NCBI GenBank assembly: GCA_947488545.1
Contig: CANKZE010000004.1
Location: 1-64,000, forward strand
Origin: Bacteroidota bacterium
Lineage (GTDB): Bacteria; Bacteroidota; Bacteroidia; Flavobacteriales; Flavobacteriaceae
Length of the DNA: 64,000 nt
Direction: 5' to 3'
The notes under the pieces were generated by a model. It did not search any database and was not told where the DNA came from. It was given only the letters and a program-made list of their open reading frames with translations. The first letter of the stretch is position 1, and the number at the start of each line of letters is the position of its first letter. Of this stretch, positions 18,430 through 26,836 are shown in pieces. The position numbers and the translations under genes are program-made.

Positions 18430-19281
18430 TTATTTATTATTTTGTTGTAAAATCTTAATGTCCGAAATACGGTTTGCAAAGAAACTACTTTTTTCTGGAT
18501 ATTTCAAAATTAATATTTCATAAGCTTGTATTGCTTTGTCATATTTATTTTGTTCTAAATATACTCTCGCTAAGGTTTCAGTCATTAAATACGGACTATT
18601 CTCTGAACTTGGCTCTAATTTAAAGCTAGGTTCTGTATCTTTTTTTATTGGTGGAATTTTAGGATTCGCCTCAATAAACTTGTCAATTAACTCTAATTTT
18701 TTCTGTTTTTCAGGGTCAATTGAAGTGGTTTTTTCTTCTTTCGGAGATGTATTTTCTCTAACAATTGGGTGAATTTTAGATAATTGTAACCATTCTTCAA
18801 ATGAATATTTCTCAGTTAAAGAAAAAACTAATGGCTTTCCAATGTTCAATTTTTCTTCAATTGATGAATCTGGATTCGTGTCTTCAGATGGAGATGCCTC
18901 TTTTATAGAAGTCAAAATAGATTGCTCTAATGAATTTTCTCGTGAACCAATTTTCTCCTCCTTAAAAATTAACTCCGTTGCATCTACATCAATTTCATTA
19001 ATTTCAGCTAATTTTTGTTCGTACAAATTTTTATCGATTCTAGTAAAAGTATCAGAAATGATAAAATCGAATAAAATAGTCCGATCGGTAGTGTGAGCAG
19101 CTGTGCTTTTTAATTCATAATTATAACGAAAACTCTCTTCATTGTACAAGCCTTTCAATCGCAATGCTCTCGCACTTTGAAAATAGGGAAACTCCGCAAC
19201 TATTTTTTCCAATGACGAAGTTTGCTTGTCATTAATAGCGTTTGGGTTGTTTATTAAAGTTAAGTATTCAGTTATGTTCAT
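18430..19281 (-). CDS. TPR-like protein of unknown function, upstream of secG
   Basis: The 283-residue, acidic, soluble protein has no signal peptide or membrane segment. The N-terminus (FPYFQSARALRLKGLYNE) and C-terminus (ETLARVYLEQNKYDKAIQAY) look like tetratricopeptide helices, with a Glu/Lys/Ser-rich low-complexity stretch between them. It is 17 bp after lptE and 2 bp before secG, so it is likely co-translated with secG. A link to envelope biogenesis or secretion is possible from context only. I do not recognise a named family. Confidence 0.75.
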   Translation of the reverse strand: MNITEYLTLINNPNAINDKQTSSLEKIVAEFPYFQSARALRLKGLYNEESFRYNYELKSTAAHTTDRTILFDFIISDTFTRIDKNLYEQKLAEINEIDVDATELIFKEEKIGSRENSLEQSILTSIKEASPSEDTNPDSSIEEKLNIGKPLVFSLTEKYSFEEWLQLSKIHPIVRENTSPKEEKTTSIDPEKQKKLELIDKFIEANPKIPPIKKDTEPSFKLEPSSENSPYLMTETLARVYLEQNKYDKAIQAYEILILKYPEKSSFFANRISDIKILQQNNK

Positions 19282-19298
19282 TTGTAATAATCAGTTGA

Positions 19299-19802
19299 TT
19301 ACCATTTAGCTAACGATTCATTAAAAATATCTTGAGTGATTCTTTCAAAAATAAAATCTAAATTTTCATTTAGTACTGAACCAACTAACTGATTTGCACC
19401 ATCATAATCATTATAAAAAGAGAATCTTTTTTCAAAATTATCAGCTTCTTTATTTTTGTTTATAAATCTAACATTTACCGTAATTGACAATCTGTTTTGT
19501 GCAGTTCTTTGATCGGCAGTAGCTGTCATCGGGCTTATTCTGTAATCTACAATCTCACCTTCATAAACTAAATCTCCATTTGAACTAGTTAAATTCAGGT
19601 TAGTTTGATTTTGAATTAAATTTTGTAATCGTTGAGTGAAAATCCTTTCAATACCTGGCTCAATCAATGGGGCATTATTTTGAAAATAATTCACTTGAAA
19701 TGATTTTGCGTCAATTTTTCCTGTTCCAGTAAAATTATATACTGAACAACTACTGAAGGTAAACAGTAACAAAATTGCGAATAGGAAGTTTATTTTTTTC
19801 AT
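19299..19802 (-). CDS. lptE: LptE-family LPS-assembly lipoprotein
   Basis: The 167-residue lipoprotein has a signal sequence with the lipobox FSSC (Cys19). The following part (SVYNFTGTGKIDAKSFQVNYF), the predicted beta-rich fold and the repeated hydrophobic/polar strands fit the bacteroidotal LptE family. LptE plugs the LptD barrel that inserts LPS into the outer membrane. The ATG at 19802 is chosen over 19820 because the lipoprotein signal begins there. It sits in an operon with a sigma-54 activator and secG. Confidence 0.82.
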   Translation of the reverse strand: MKKINFLFAILLLFTFSSCSVYNFTGTGKIDAKSFQVNYFQNNAPLIEPGIERIFTQRLQNLIQNQTNLNLTSSNGDLVYEGEIVDYRISPMTATADQRTAQNRLSITVNVRFINKNKEADNFEKRFSFYNDYDGANQLVGSVLNENLDFIFERITQDIFNESLAKW

Positions 19803-19858
19803 TATAGTTTTAAATTCCAAAGATATTCAAAAATAATTGACATTTAACAATTACCATT

Positions 19859-21127
19859 TTAAAGATCAAATTGCTTTATTTTTCGGTATAAGGTTCTTTC
19901 AGAAATCCCCAATTCATCTGCCGCAGCTTTTCTTTTGCCTTTATTTTTTTCTAATGATTTTTTGATCATTTCAATTTCTTTTTGTTCTAAACGTAGCACT
20001 TCTTCTTCAACATCTTCAACAGTTTCTGCCAATAGATAATTGTCTTCATGATCTTTAAATTCGGCAATTTCAACTTTTTTATTGACAGGAATTATTGCTA
20101 ATTCTTCTTGTTCTTCAAATTCAATTTCATTATCGCTTTCTTTTGTACCGTATATTTTTTGAATCAAATGTTGGTTGGTTTCTTGAACTTTCGAAGCGCC
20201 ATTTTTTAGTAATTCTAAAGTCAGCTTTTTCAAATCGTGCAAATCACTTTTCATGTCAAAAAGTACTTTGTACAATATTTCTCTTTCATCTCTAAAATCA
20301 CTTTTATTCTTTTTATCTTTTATAACCGAAGGCAAATTAGTGCTTTCATCAGGTAAATAAGATTGTAATGTAGCTGCAGAAATTTCACGATTGGTTTCTA
20401 AAACTGATATTTGTTCCGCCACATTTCGTAATTGTCGGATGTTTCCGCTCCATCGAAATTGCAATAATGCTTGAACCGCAAAATCATCTAATTTTATCGC
20501 TGGCATCTTATATTTATGAGCAAAATCAGACGCGAATTTTCTAAATAATAGGTGAATATCCTCTTTTCGCTCGCGTAATGGGGGTAACGAAATATCAACC
20601 GTACTCAATCTATAGTACAAATCTTCTCTGAACTTTCCTTTATCTATTGCGTCAAACAAATTCACATTGGTGGCAGCAACAATTCTCACATTTGTTTTTT
20701 GAACCTGTGAAGAACCAACTTTAATAAACTCCCCATTTTCTAAAACACGCAACAATCTAACTTGTGTTGTCAATGGTAATTCGCCCACTTCATCTAAAAA
20801 AATAGTTCCTCCATCGGCTACTTCAAAATAACCTTCTCGAGTTCCTGTTGCTCCTGTAAACGATCCTTTTTCGTGACCAAAAAGTTCACTATCAATAGTC
20901 CCTTCAGGAATAGCACCGCAGTTTACGGCAATATATTTCCCGTGTTTTCTATGAGAAAGAGAGTGTATAATTTTTGGAATATTTTCTTTTCCAACACCAC
21001 TTTCTCCTGTTACCAATACTGAAATATCAGTTGGTGCAACTTGAATCGCTTTTTCAATTGCGCGGTTTAGCTTTGGGTCATTCCCAATAATTCCAAACCG
21101 TTGTTTTGTTGATTGAATTGTTTCCAT
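19859..21127 (-). CDS. Sigma-54-dependent transcriptional activator without sensory domain
   Basis: The 422-residue protein consists of a sigma-54-interacting AAA+ domain from the N-terminus and a Fis-type helix-turn-helix at the C-terminus (GKRKAAADELGISERTLYRK). Walker A is GESGVGKE (41-48). The sigma-54 contact loop is GSFTGA (88-93), with Ser where most activators have Ala. Walker B is GGTIFLDEVGEL (106-117). There is no receiver or other regulatory domain before the AAA+ module, so activity may be set by level or by a partner, as in PspF. A 140-residue acidic region separates AAA+ and HTH. ATG 21127 is preferred to 21157. Confidence 0.88.
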   Translation of the reverse strand: METIQSTKQRFGIIGNDPKLNRAIEKAIQVAPTDISVLVTGESGVGKENIPKIIHSLSHRKHGKYIAVNCGAIPEGTIDSELFGHEKGSFTGATGTREGYFEVADGGTIFLDEVGELPLTTQVRLLRVLENGEFIKVGSSQVQKTNVRIVAATNVNLFDAIDKGKFREDLYYRLSTVDISLPPLRERKEDIHLLFRKFASDFAHKYKMPAIKLDDFAVQALLQFRWSGNIRQLRNVAEQISVLETNREISAATLQSYLPDESTNLPSVIKDKKNKSDFRDEREILYKVLFDMKSDLHDLKKLTLELLKNGASKVQETNQHLIQKIYGTKESDNEIEFEEQEELAIIPVNKKVEIAEFKDHEDNYLLAETVEDVEEEVLRLEQKEIEMIKKSLEKNKGKRKAAADELGISERTLYRKIKQFDL

Positions 21128-21145
21128 TTTATTTAATTGATAATT

Positions 21146-21212
21146 GATAATTAACAATGAACAATTAATTTTTTCTTATTTTGAAATTATCAATTATTCA
21201 TTGTCAATTATC
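21146..21212. repeat. Imperfect long inverted repeat between miaB and the sigma-54 activator
   Basis: Arms 21146-21172 and 21184-21212 are largely complementary (core GATAATT-ACAATGAA-AATT), with few mismatches and an 11-base loop. The AT-rich arms would form one long hairpin in the miaB-activator mRNA. It resembles AT-rich interspersed hairpins between flavobacterial genes and could affect expression ratio or mRNA ends. Confidence 0.6.
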
Positions 21213-21220
21213 TATTTATT

Positions 21221-22666
21221 TTAATTCATCTCACTTAATCCAACTGCTTCGCCTTTTAAAGTCCCACTCGTACAACTTAGAATTTTCACATTTACAAAAT
21301 CACCAATTTTATAATTCTCTTTTGGGAAAACCACCGTTATACTTTGTGAATTTCTTCCCGAAAATTCGCTGTCCGATTTTTTTGAAACCTTTTCGATCAA
21401 TACTTCTACCGTTTTTCCTATAAATTCTTCACTTCGAAACCAAGCGTGTTTTTGCTGTAAATCCACAATTTCTTGCAATCTTCGAGCTTTTATTTCTTCC
21501 GAAACATCGTCTTCCATTTTGCGTCCAGCCAATGTTCCTGGGCGTTCAGAATACGAATACATATATCCGAAATTGTATTTTACATATTCCATCAAACTCA
21601 AAGTATCCTGATGATCTTGCTCCGTTTCTGTTGGAAAACCTGCAATCATATCCTGAGAAATCGAACAATCTGGAATTATAGTTCTAATCTTATCAATTAA
21701 ACTCATGTATTCTTCACGAGTGTGCAAACGATTCATTTCCTTTAAAATTCTGTTACATCCCGATTGAACCGGAAGATGAATGTGCTTACAAATATTATCA
21801 TACTTCGCAATAATATGCAAAATGCTTTCGTGCATGTCTTGAGGGTTTGAGGTCGAAAATCGAATTCTCATTTTTGGAAATGCAACCGCTACCATTTCTA
21901 ATAATTGATCAAAATCAACCGCCGTAGCCTTTTGCATTTCACTAGCATTTACAAAATCCTTCTTCAAGCCACCGCCATACCATAAATAACTATCTACATT
22001 CTGACCTAAAAGCGTAATTTCTTTAAACCCTTTATCCCATAAATCTTGAATTTCCGACAAAATACTTTGTGGTTCTCTACTTCGTTCACGACCTCTCGTA
22101 AATGGGACTACACAAAAAGTACACATATTATCGCAACCTCTCGTAATCGAAACCAAAGCCGTAATTCCATTGCTCATTAATCGAACTGGTGAAATATCAC
22201 CGTAAGTTTCCTCCTTCGACAAAATCACATTAATCGCATCGCGACCTTCTTCAACTTCATTCAATAAATTCGGCAAATCTTTATAAGCATCAGGGCCTAC
22301 AACCAAATCCACAATTTTCTCCTCTTCCAAAAATTTATCTTTCAAACGCTCCGCCATACAACCCAAAACTCCCACTTTCATCTTCGGATTTATGCGTTTA
22401 ACGGCATTGTATTTTTCCAAACGCTTGCGAATAGTTTGCTCTGCTTTGTCCCGAATCGAACACGTATTTACCAAAACCAAGTCAGCTTCTTCCAATGTTT
22501 GCGTGGTATTATAACCATTATTCATTAAAATTGAGGCAACAATTTCACTGTCAGAAAAATTCATAGCACATCCATAACTTTCAATATAAAGTTTCTTCGT
22601 GTTTTCGGCTTTTTGTTCTAAAACAAGACTTTCTCCTTGCTTACTTTCTTCAATCGTTTTTTCCAT
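21221..22666 (-). CDS. miaB: tRNA-2-methylthio-N6-dimethylallyladenosine synthase MiaB
   Basis: MiaB is a radical-SAM methylthiotransferase that modifies i6A37 of tRNAs reading UNN codons. The 481-residue protein has the N-terminal UPF0004 domain with three cysteines (YGCAMNFSDSE, NTCSIRDKAE, GCMAERL). The radical-SAM CxxxCxxC motif is GCDNMCTFC, and a C-terminal TRAM domain is present. A 25-residue N-terminal extension precedes the domain. It is the first gene of a likely miaB - activator - lptE - TPR - secG unit. Confidence 0.96.
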   Translation of the reverse strand: MEKTIEESKQGESLVLEQKAENTKKLYIESYGCAMNFSDSEIVASILMNNGYNTTQTLEEADLVLVNTCSIRDKAEQTIRKRLEKYNAVKRINPKMKVGVLGCMAERLKDKFLEEEKIVDLVVGPDAYKDLPNLLNEVEEGRDAINVILSKEETYGDISPVRLMSNGITALVSITRGCDNMCTFCVVPFTRGRERSREPQSILSEIQDLWDKGFKEITLLGQNVDSYLWYGGGLKKDFVNASEMQKATAVDFDQLLEMVAVAFPKMRIRFSTSNPQDMHESILHIIAKYDNICKHIHLPVQSGCNRILKEMNRLHTREEYMSLIDKIRTIIPDCSISQDMIAGFPTETEQDHQDTLSLMEYVKYNFGYMYSYSERPGTLAGRKMEDDVSEEIKARRLQEIVDLQQKHAWFRSEEFIGKTVEVLIEKVSKKSDSEFSGRNSQSITVVFPKENYKIGDFVNVKILSCTSGTLKGEAVGLSEMN

Positions 22667-22749
22667 TATTAACTATAAAGTGCAAAGATAATGCAATTCC
22701 AATAAATATGACAAGTTGTCAGCCCAAGAATTAACATTATATTATTTAG

Positions 22750-22894
22750 GTAGCTATTCCCGCTTTCCGCTTCAAGTCCTCGCAAAAAAGTGTTGTTTTG
22801 TGATTTTATAATGAGCTTCCTCCAGTCGCTATTATAAAACCATAAAACTAAAAACACTTTTTTTGCTCCGGGCTTTCCACTTCAATCGGGGCTA
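22750..22894. repeat. Flavobacterial interspersed hairpin element, extended copy
   Basis: Left end 22750-22783 (GTAGCTATTCCCGCTTTCC...) and right end 22865-22894 (GGGCTTTCCACTTC...CGGGGCTA) resemble the ends of the element at 56065-56141. Between them lies a long imperfect inverted repeat: arms 22784-22812 (AAAAAAGTGTTGTTTTGTG...) and 22831-22863, with an 18-base loop. The 380-bp gap between miaB and topA holds this element plus the topA promoter and no convincing gene. Confidence 0.65.
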
Positions 22895-23018
22895 TTGTGA
22901 CGATTTTTATATCCAATTTAATTTTTTTTTCTATTTCAAACGCTCTATATAAATGGGCATTTTTCATGAATTTTGATACTTTTAAAAAATCAAAAGTGCA
23001 ATATTTAAAAAAATCATA

Positions 23019-23026
23019 TACTTTTG
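23019..23026 (+). promoter_or_regulatory. -7 element of topA
   Basis: TACTTTTG, 20 bp before the topA ATG, is followed by TCGCAG, a common start context. It lies inside a possible longer reading frame and so supports the ATG at 23047. A -33 TTG is not clear. Confidence 0.5.
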
Positions 23027-23046
23027 TCGCAGTTAAATACAATCCA

Positions 23047-25548
23047 ATGACAAAGAATTTAGTAATCGTAGAATCTCCTGCAAAAGCCAAAACTATTGAA
23101 AAATTCCTGGGAAGTGATTTCCAAGTAGAATCAAGTTATGGTCATATTGCCGATTTACCATCTAAAGAAATTGGGGTAGATGTTGCCAATGGGTTCAAAC
23201 CAAAATACGAAGTTTCTGCCGATAAAAAAGCATTGGTTTCCAAACTAAAAACACTAGCTAAAAATGCCGATATGGTTTGGTTAGCGAGTGATGAGGACCG
23301 TGAAGGAGAAGCCATTTCTTGGCACCTAGCCGAAGAATTAAAATTGGATAAAAACAAAACTAAAAGAATTGTATTTCACGAAATTACTAAAACAGCTATC
23401 CTAAAAGCAATCGATAATCCTCGCGAAATCGATTATAATTTGGTAAACGCACAACAAGCTCGAAGAGTTTTAGACCGATTAGTTGGTTACGAACTTTCGC
23501 CAGTACTTTGGAGAAAAATCAAAGGCGGACTTTCAGCCGGTCGTGTTCAATCGGTTTCTGTACGATTAATTGTAGAAAGAGAAAGAGAAATCCAGAATTT
23601 TAATGCCGTTGCGACTTTTTCTATCGTTGCCGAATTTACCAACGAAGCTGGAAAAGCATTTAAGGCTAAATTGCCTAAAAATTTCAATACGAAAAAAGAA
23701 GCCGAAGATTTCTTAAATAAAAATATAGGTTCTACTTATAAAGTAGCCGATTTAGAAACCAAGCCAACAAAAAAATCACCAACCGGACCGTTTACTACTT
23801 CTACTTTACAACAAGAAGCGGCTAGAAAATTGTATTTCCCTGTTGGAATTACCATGCAATTGGCACAACGTTTATACGAAGCGGGTTTGATTACTTATAT
23901 GAGAACAGACAGCGTAAATCTTTCTAAAGAAGCAATGGATGCCGCTCAAGCTGAAATTGTAAAATCTTACGGTGCTGAATTTTCACATCCAAGAAATTTT
24001 GTAAATAAAAGTAAAGGAGCACAAGAAGCTCACGAGGCGATTCGACCAACGGACATGTCACGACACACTGTGAATATCGACAGAGACCAAGCGCGTTTGT
24101 ACGATTTAATTTGGAAAAGAACGTTAGCTTCTCAAATGAGCGATGCCAAATTAGAAAGAACCAATGTAAAAATTGAAGCCAATAATCACGGAGAAGTTTT
24201 TACTGCTTCAGGTGAAGTTTTACTTTTTGAAGGATTCTTAAAAGTGTATCTTGAAGGACACGATGACGACGATGAAGAACAAGAAGGGATGTTGCCTTTA
24301 ATGAAAGTTGATGAAAAATTAGATTGCAATTATATTACTGCAACCGAAAGATATTCCAGAGCAGCAGCGAGATATACTGAGGCTTCATTGGTAAAAAAAT
24401 TAGAAGAATTAGGAATTGGCCGACCATCCACTTATGCACCTACAATTTCAACTATTATCAATAGAAAGTACGTTGAAAAAGGAAATCTTGAAGGTCAAGA
24501 ACGTAAATATGCACAATTGGTATTGCAATCGGGCAAGCTAACAGAGAAAATTCTTAAAGAAAATACAGGTTCTGATAAAGGAAAATTAGTGCCAACAGAC
24601 ATTGGAACTATTGTAACTGATTTCTTGGTAAAGAATTTCGAGTCAATATTAGATTATAATTTCACTGCAAAAGTGGAACAAGATTTTGATGAAATTGCCG
24701 AGGGAAATGTCAATTGGACTAAAATGATGCAAGAATTTTATGATAAATTCCATCCTTCTGTAAAACAAGTAGAAGAACACGCAGAAAGAGAAAGTGGGGA
24801 ACGTATTTTAGGGATTCATCCTGAGAGCGGTAAACCAATTTCTGTTCGTTTAGGGAAATTTGGACCGATGGCTCAAATTGGTGCTTCCGATGACGAAGAT
24901 AAGAAGTTTGCAAGCCTTATGGCCGATCAAAATATTGGGAATATTACTCTTGAAGACGCCTTAAAATTATTCTTATTACCTAAAAATTTAGGAGTTTATA
25001 AAGGAGAAGAAATAGAAATTAATAATGGTCGTTTTGGACCTTATATCAAATTTGGATCGGCATTTATTTCTTTACCAAAAGGAGAAAATCCTACCGATGT
25101 AACTCTAGAAAGAGCGCAAGAATTAATTGATGAAAAAACACTTGCAGACGCACCAATTGCTGTTTATAAAGGCGAAGGTGTGCAAAAAGGTGTTGGTCGT
25201 TTCGGACCATTTATAAAATGGAATGGAGTATTTATTAATGTAAGTAGGAAATACAATTTTGATAATTTATCGCAATCGGATATTGAAGAATTAATTGAAG
25301 ATAAATTACAAAAAAACATCGATAAAGTAATTCACGATTGGAAGGAAGAGGGCATTATTGTTGAGAAAGCACGTTGGGGAAGATCAGTAATTCTAAAAGG
25401 AAAACTTAAAATCGAATTGAGTAAAGACATTGATGCTGCTAATTTGACTTTAGCAGAAGTTCAGGAAATGATTACTAAGAAAACACCAGCAAAGAAAACG
25501 GCAGCGAAAAAACCAGCTGCGAAAAAAGCAGTCTCTAAAAAGAAATAA
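23047..25548 (+). CDS. topA: DNA topoisomerase I (type IA)
   Basis: TopA relaxes negative supercoils by single-strand cleavage. The 833-residue enzyme has the Toprim domain (VIVESPAKAKTIEKFLG at the start; SDEDREGEA at 81-89) and the active-site Tyr284 in GLITYMRTDS. C-terminal repeat domains follow (GRFGPYIKFG, GRFGPFIKWN). It lacks obvious four-cysteine zinc ribbons and ends in a Lys/Ala/Pro-rich, histone-H1-like tail of about 30 residues, common in Bacteroidota. The frame stays open to 22897, but the ATG at 23047 matches the family start. The arginase-like gene follows after 5 bp. Confidence 0.96.
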   Translation: MTKNLVIVESPAKAKTIEKFLGSDFQVESSYGHIADLPSKEIGVDVANGFKPKYEVSADKKALVSKLKTLAKNADMVWLASDEDREGEAISWHLAEELKLDKNKTKRIVFHEITKTAILKAIDNPREIDYNLVNAQQARRVLDRLVGYELSPVLWRKIKGGLSAGRVQSVSVRLIVEREREIQNFNAVATFSIVAEFTNEAGKAFKAKLPKNFNTKKEAEDFLNKNIGSTYKVADLETKPTKKSPTGPFTTSTLQQEAARKLYFPVGITMQLAQRLYEAGLITYMRTDSVNLSKEAMDAAQAEIVKSYGAEFSHPRNFVNKSKGAQEAHEAIRPTDMSRHTVNIDRDQARLYDLIWKRTLASQMSDAKLERTNVKIEANNHGEVFTASGEVLLFEGFLKVYLEGHDDDDEEQEGMLPLMKVDEKLDCNYITATERYSRAAARYTEASLVKKLEELGIGRPSTYAPTISTIINRKYVEKGNLEGQERKYAQLVLQSGKLTEKILKENTGSDKGKLVPTDIGTIVTDFLVKNFESILDYNFTAKVEQDFDEIAEGNVNWTKMMQEFYDKFHPSVKQVEEHAERESGERILGIHPESGKPISVRLGKFGPMAQIGASDDEDKKFASLMADQNIGNITLEDALKLFLLPKNLGVYKGEEIEINNGRFGPYIKFGSAFISLPKGENPTDVTLERAQELIDEKTLADAPIAVYKGEGVQKGVGRFGPFIKWNGVFINVSRKYNFDNLSQSDIEELIEDKLQKNIDKVIHDWKEEGIIVEKARWGRSVILKGKLKIELSKDIDAANLTLAEVQEMITKKTPAKKTAAKKPAAKKAVSKKK

Positions 25549-25553
25549 TACAA

Positions 25554-26705
25554 ATGGAATTTGATTTTTTAAAACCTATTAATGATGAAGTTCTAGAACT
25601 TGTAAGTGGATTAAATTCCCAACATTTGGGTAGTAAAATTGTATTGCATACCAACGAACAATTTCCGGATCTTAATAAAATTAAAATTGCTATAGTTGGA
25701 GTTTTAGACAATAGAGGCAATTCAAATTCAATTACCGATGTTGATTTAACTACAATACGAAAAGAATTCTATTCACTTTATCCTGGAAATTGGGAAGCTT
25801 CAATTGGCGATTTAGGAGATATTGCTGCAGGAAATACTATTGAAGATACTTATTTTGCATTAAGGAGTGTTGTTTCAAGTTTGATTAAAAACAAAATTAT
25901 CCCAATTGTTATTGGCGGTTCACAAGATTTAACGTATTCTATGTATCGCGCTTATGATACATTGGAACAAATGGTGAACTTGGTTTCCGTTGACAGTAAA
26001 TTCGATTTAGGAAAAGAAAGTGATCCATTATCTTCCAACTCCTATTTAACAAAAATAATAGTGGAAGAACCAAACAATCTTTTCAATTATTGTAACATTG
26101 GTTATCAAACCTTTTATAATTCTCAGGAGGAAATTGATTTGATAGAAAAATTATTTTTTGATGCCTATCGTTTGGGAGATGTATGCAATAATATAGCAAT
26201 TGCTGAACCTGTTTTCAGAGATGCCGATTTAGTTAGTTTGGATTTAGGGTCAATAAAATCGTCAGATTCAGGAAATTTTGTTAAATTTGCTCCTAATGGT
26301 TTTAATGGAAAAGAAATTTGTTCGCTAGCAAGATATGCTGGAATTAGCGATAAAGTGACCTCATTTGGTATCTTTAATCAAAGTAATTCAGAACAAGAAT
26401 CGATTTTGATCTCACAAATAATTTGGTATTTTATTGAGGGTTTTCATTACAGATCAAATGAATATCCGTTTGGCAGTAAAGACAATTATTTGAAGTATAT
26501 CGTGCCTTTAGAAGAGGAAGAGTTGGTTTTTTATAAGAGTGATAAAACGGAAAGATGGTGGATTGAAATACCATTTATTTCACATTTAAATAATAAATTA
26601 AAAAGAAACACGTTATTACCATGTTCACACGATGAGTACATTGTAGCTTGCAATAATGAAATGCCAGAAAGATGGTGGAAAGCACAAAGAAAAAACGTTG
26701 TTTAA
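25554..26705 (+). CDS. Arginase/formimidoylglutamase-fold protein with degenerate metal site
   Basis: The 383-residue protein aligns by pattern with ureohydrolases, which bind two Mn ions. The three metal motifs are altered: GGDHS reads GGSQD (121-125; the His ligand is now Gln124), DAHxD reads DSKFD (147-151; His now Lys149), and SxDxD reads SLDLG (228-232; second Asp now Gly232). Three of six usual ligands are gone, so normal hydrolase activity is doubtful. It lies between topA (5 bp) and gldK (131 bp), so it may be co-transcribed with topA. Annotation pipelines would call it formimidoylglutamase; I would not trust that function. No signal peptide is seen. Confidence 0.8.
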   Translation: MEFDFLKPINDEVLELVSGLNSQHLGSKIVLHTNEQFPDLNKIKIAIVGVLDNRGNSNSITDVDLTTIRKEFYSLYPGNWEASIGDLGDIAAGNTIEDTYFALRSVVSSLIKNKIIPIVIGGSQDLTYSMYRAYDTLEQMVNLVSVDSKFDLGKESDPLSSNSYLTKIIVEEPNNLFNYCNIGYQTFYNSQEEIDLIEKLFFDAYRLGDVCNNIAIAEPVFRDADLVSLDLGSIKSSDSGNFVKFAPNGFNGKEICSLARYAGISDKVTSFGIFNQSNSEQESILISQIIWYFIEGFHYRSNEYPFGSKDNYLKYIVPLEEEELVFYKSDKTERWWIEIPFISHLNNKLKRNTLLPCSHDEYIVACNNEMPERWWKAQRKNVV

Positions 26706-26767
26706 CAAATAGTTAAAATTAAATTAATTAAAAATTCGCGACTTTCAGCGATTTTAACCAAAAATAA

Positions 26768-26798
26768 TTGGTTTTTATGAAAATATTAAATAGGTTTA
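26768..26798 (+). promoter_or_regulatory. Candidate promoter of gldKLMN
   Basis: TTG (26768-26770), 20 bp, then TAGGTTTA (26791-26798), one base off TAnnTTTG. It is 38 bp upstream of the preferred gldK ATG and falls inside an upstream in-frame extension, supporting the shorter gene. Confidence 0.4.
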
Positions 26799-26836
26799 CG
26801 CCCTCAAATACAAAAACACACATAATACAAACGCAT

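Noticed and set aside
22897-23046. 50-residue N-terminal extension of TopA
   Set aside because: It lies across a -7 promoter element and does not resemble topoisomerase; the family start is at 23047.
22848-23090. Minus-strand frame upstream of topA
   Set aside because: It covers the topA promoter and repeat element and shows no domain.
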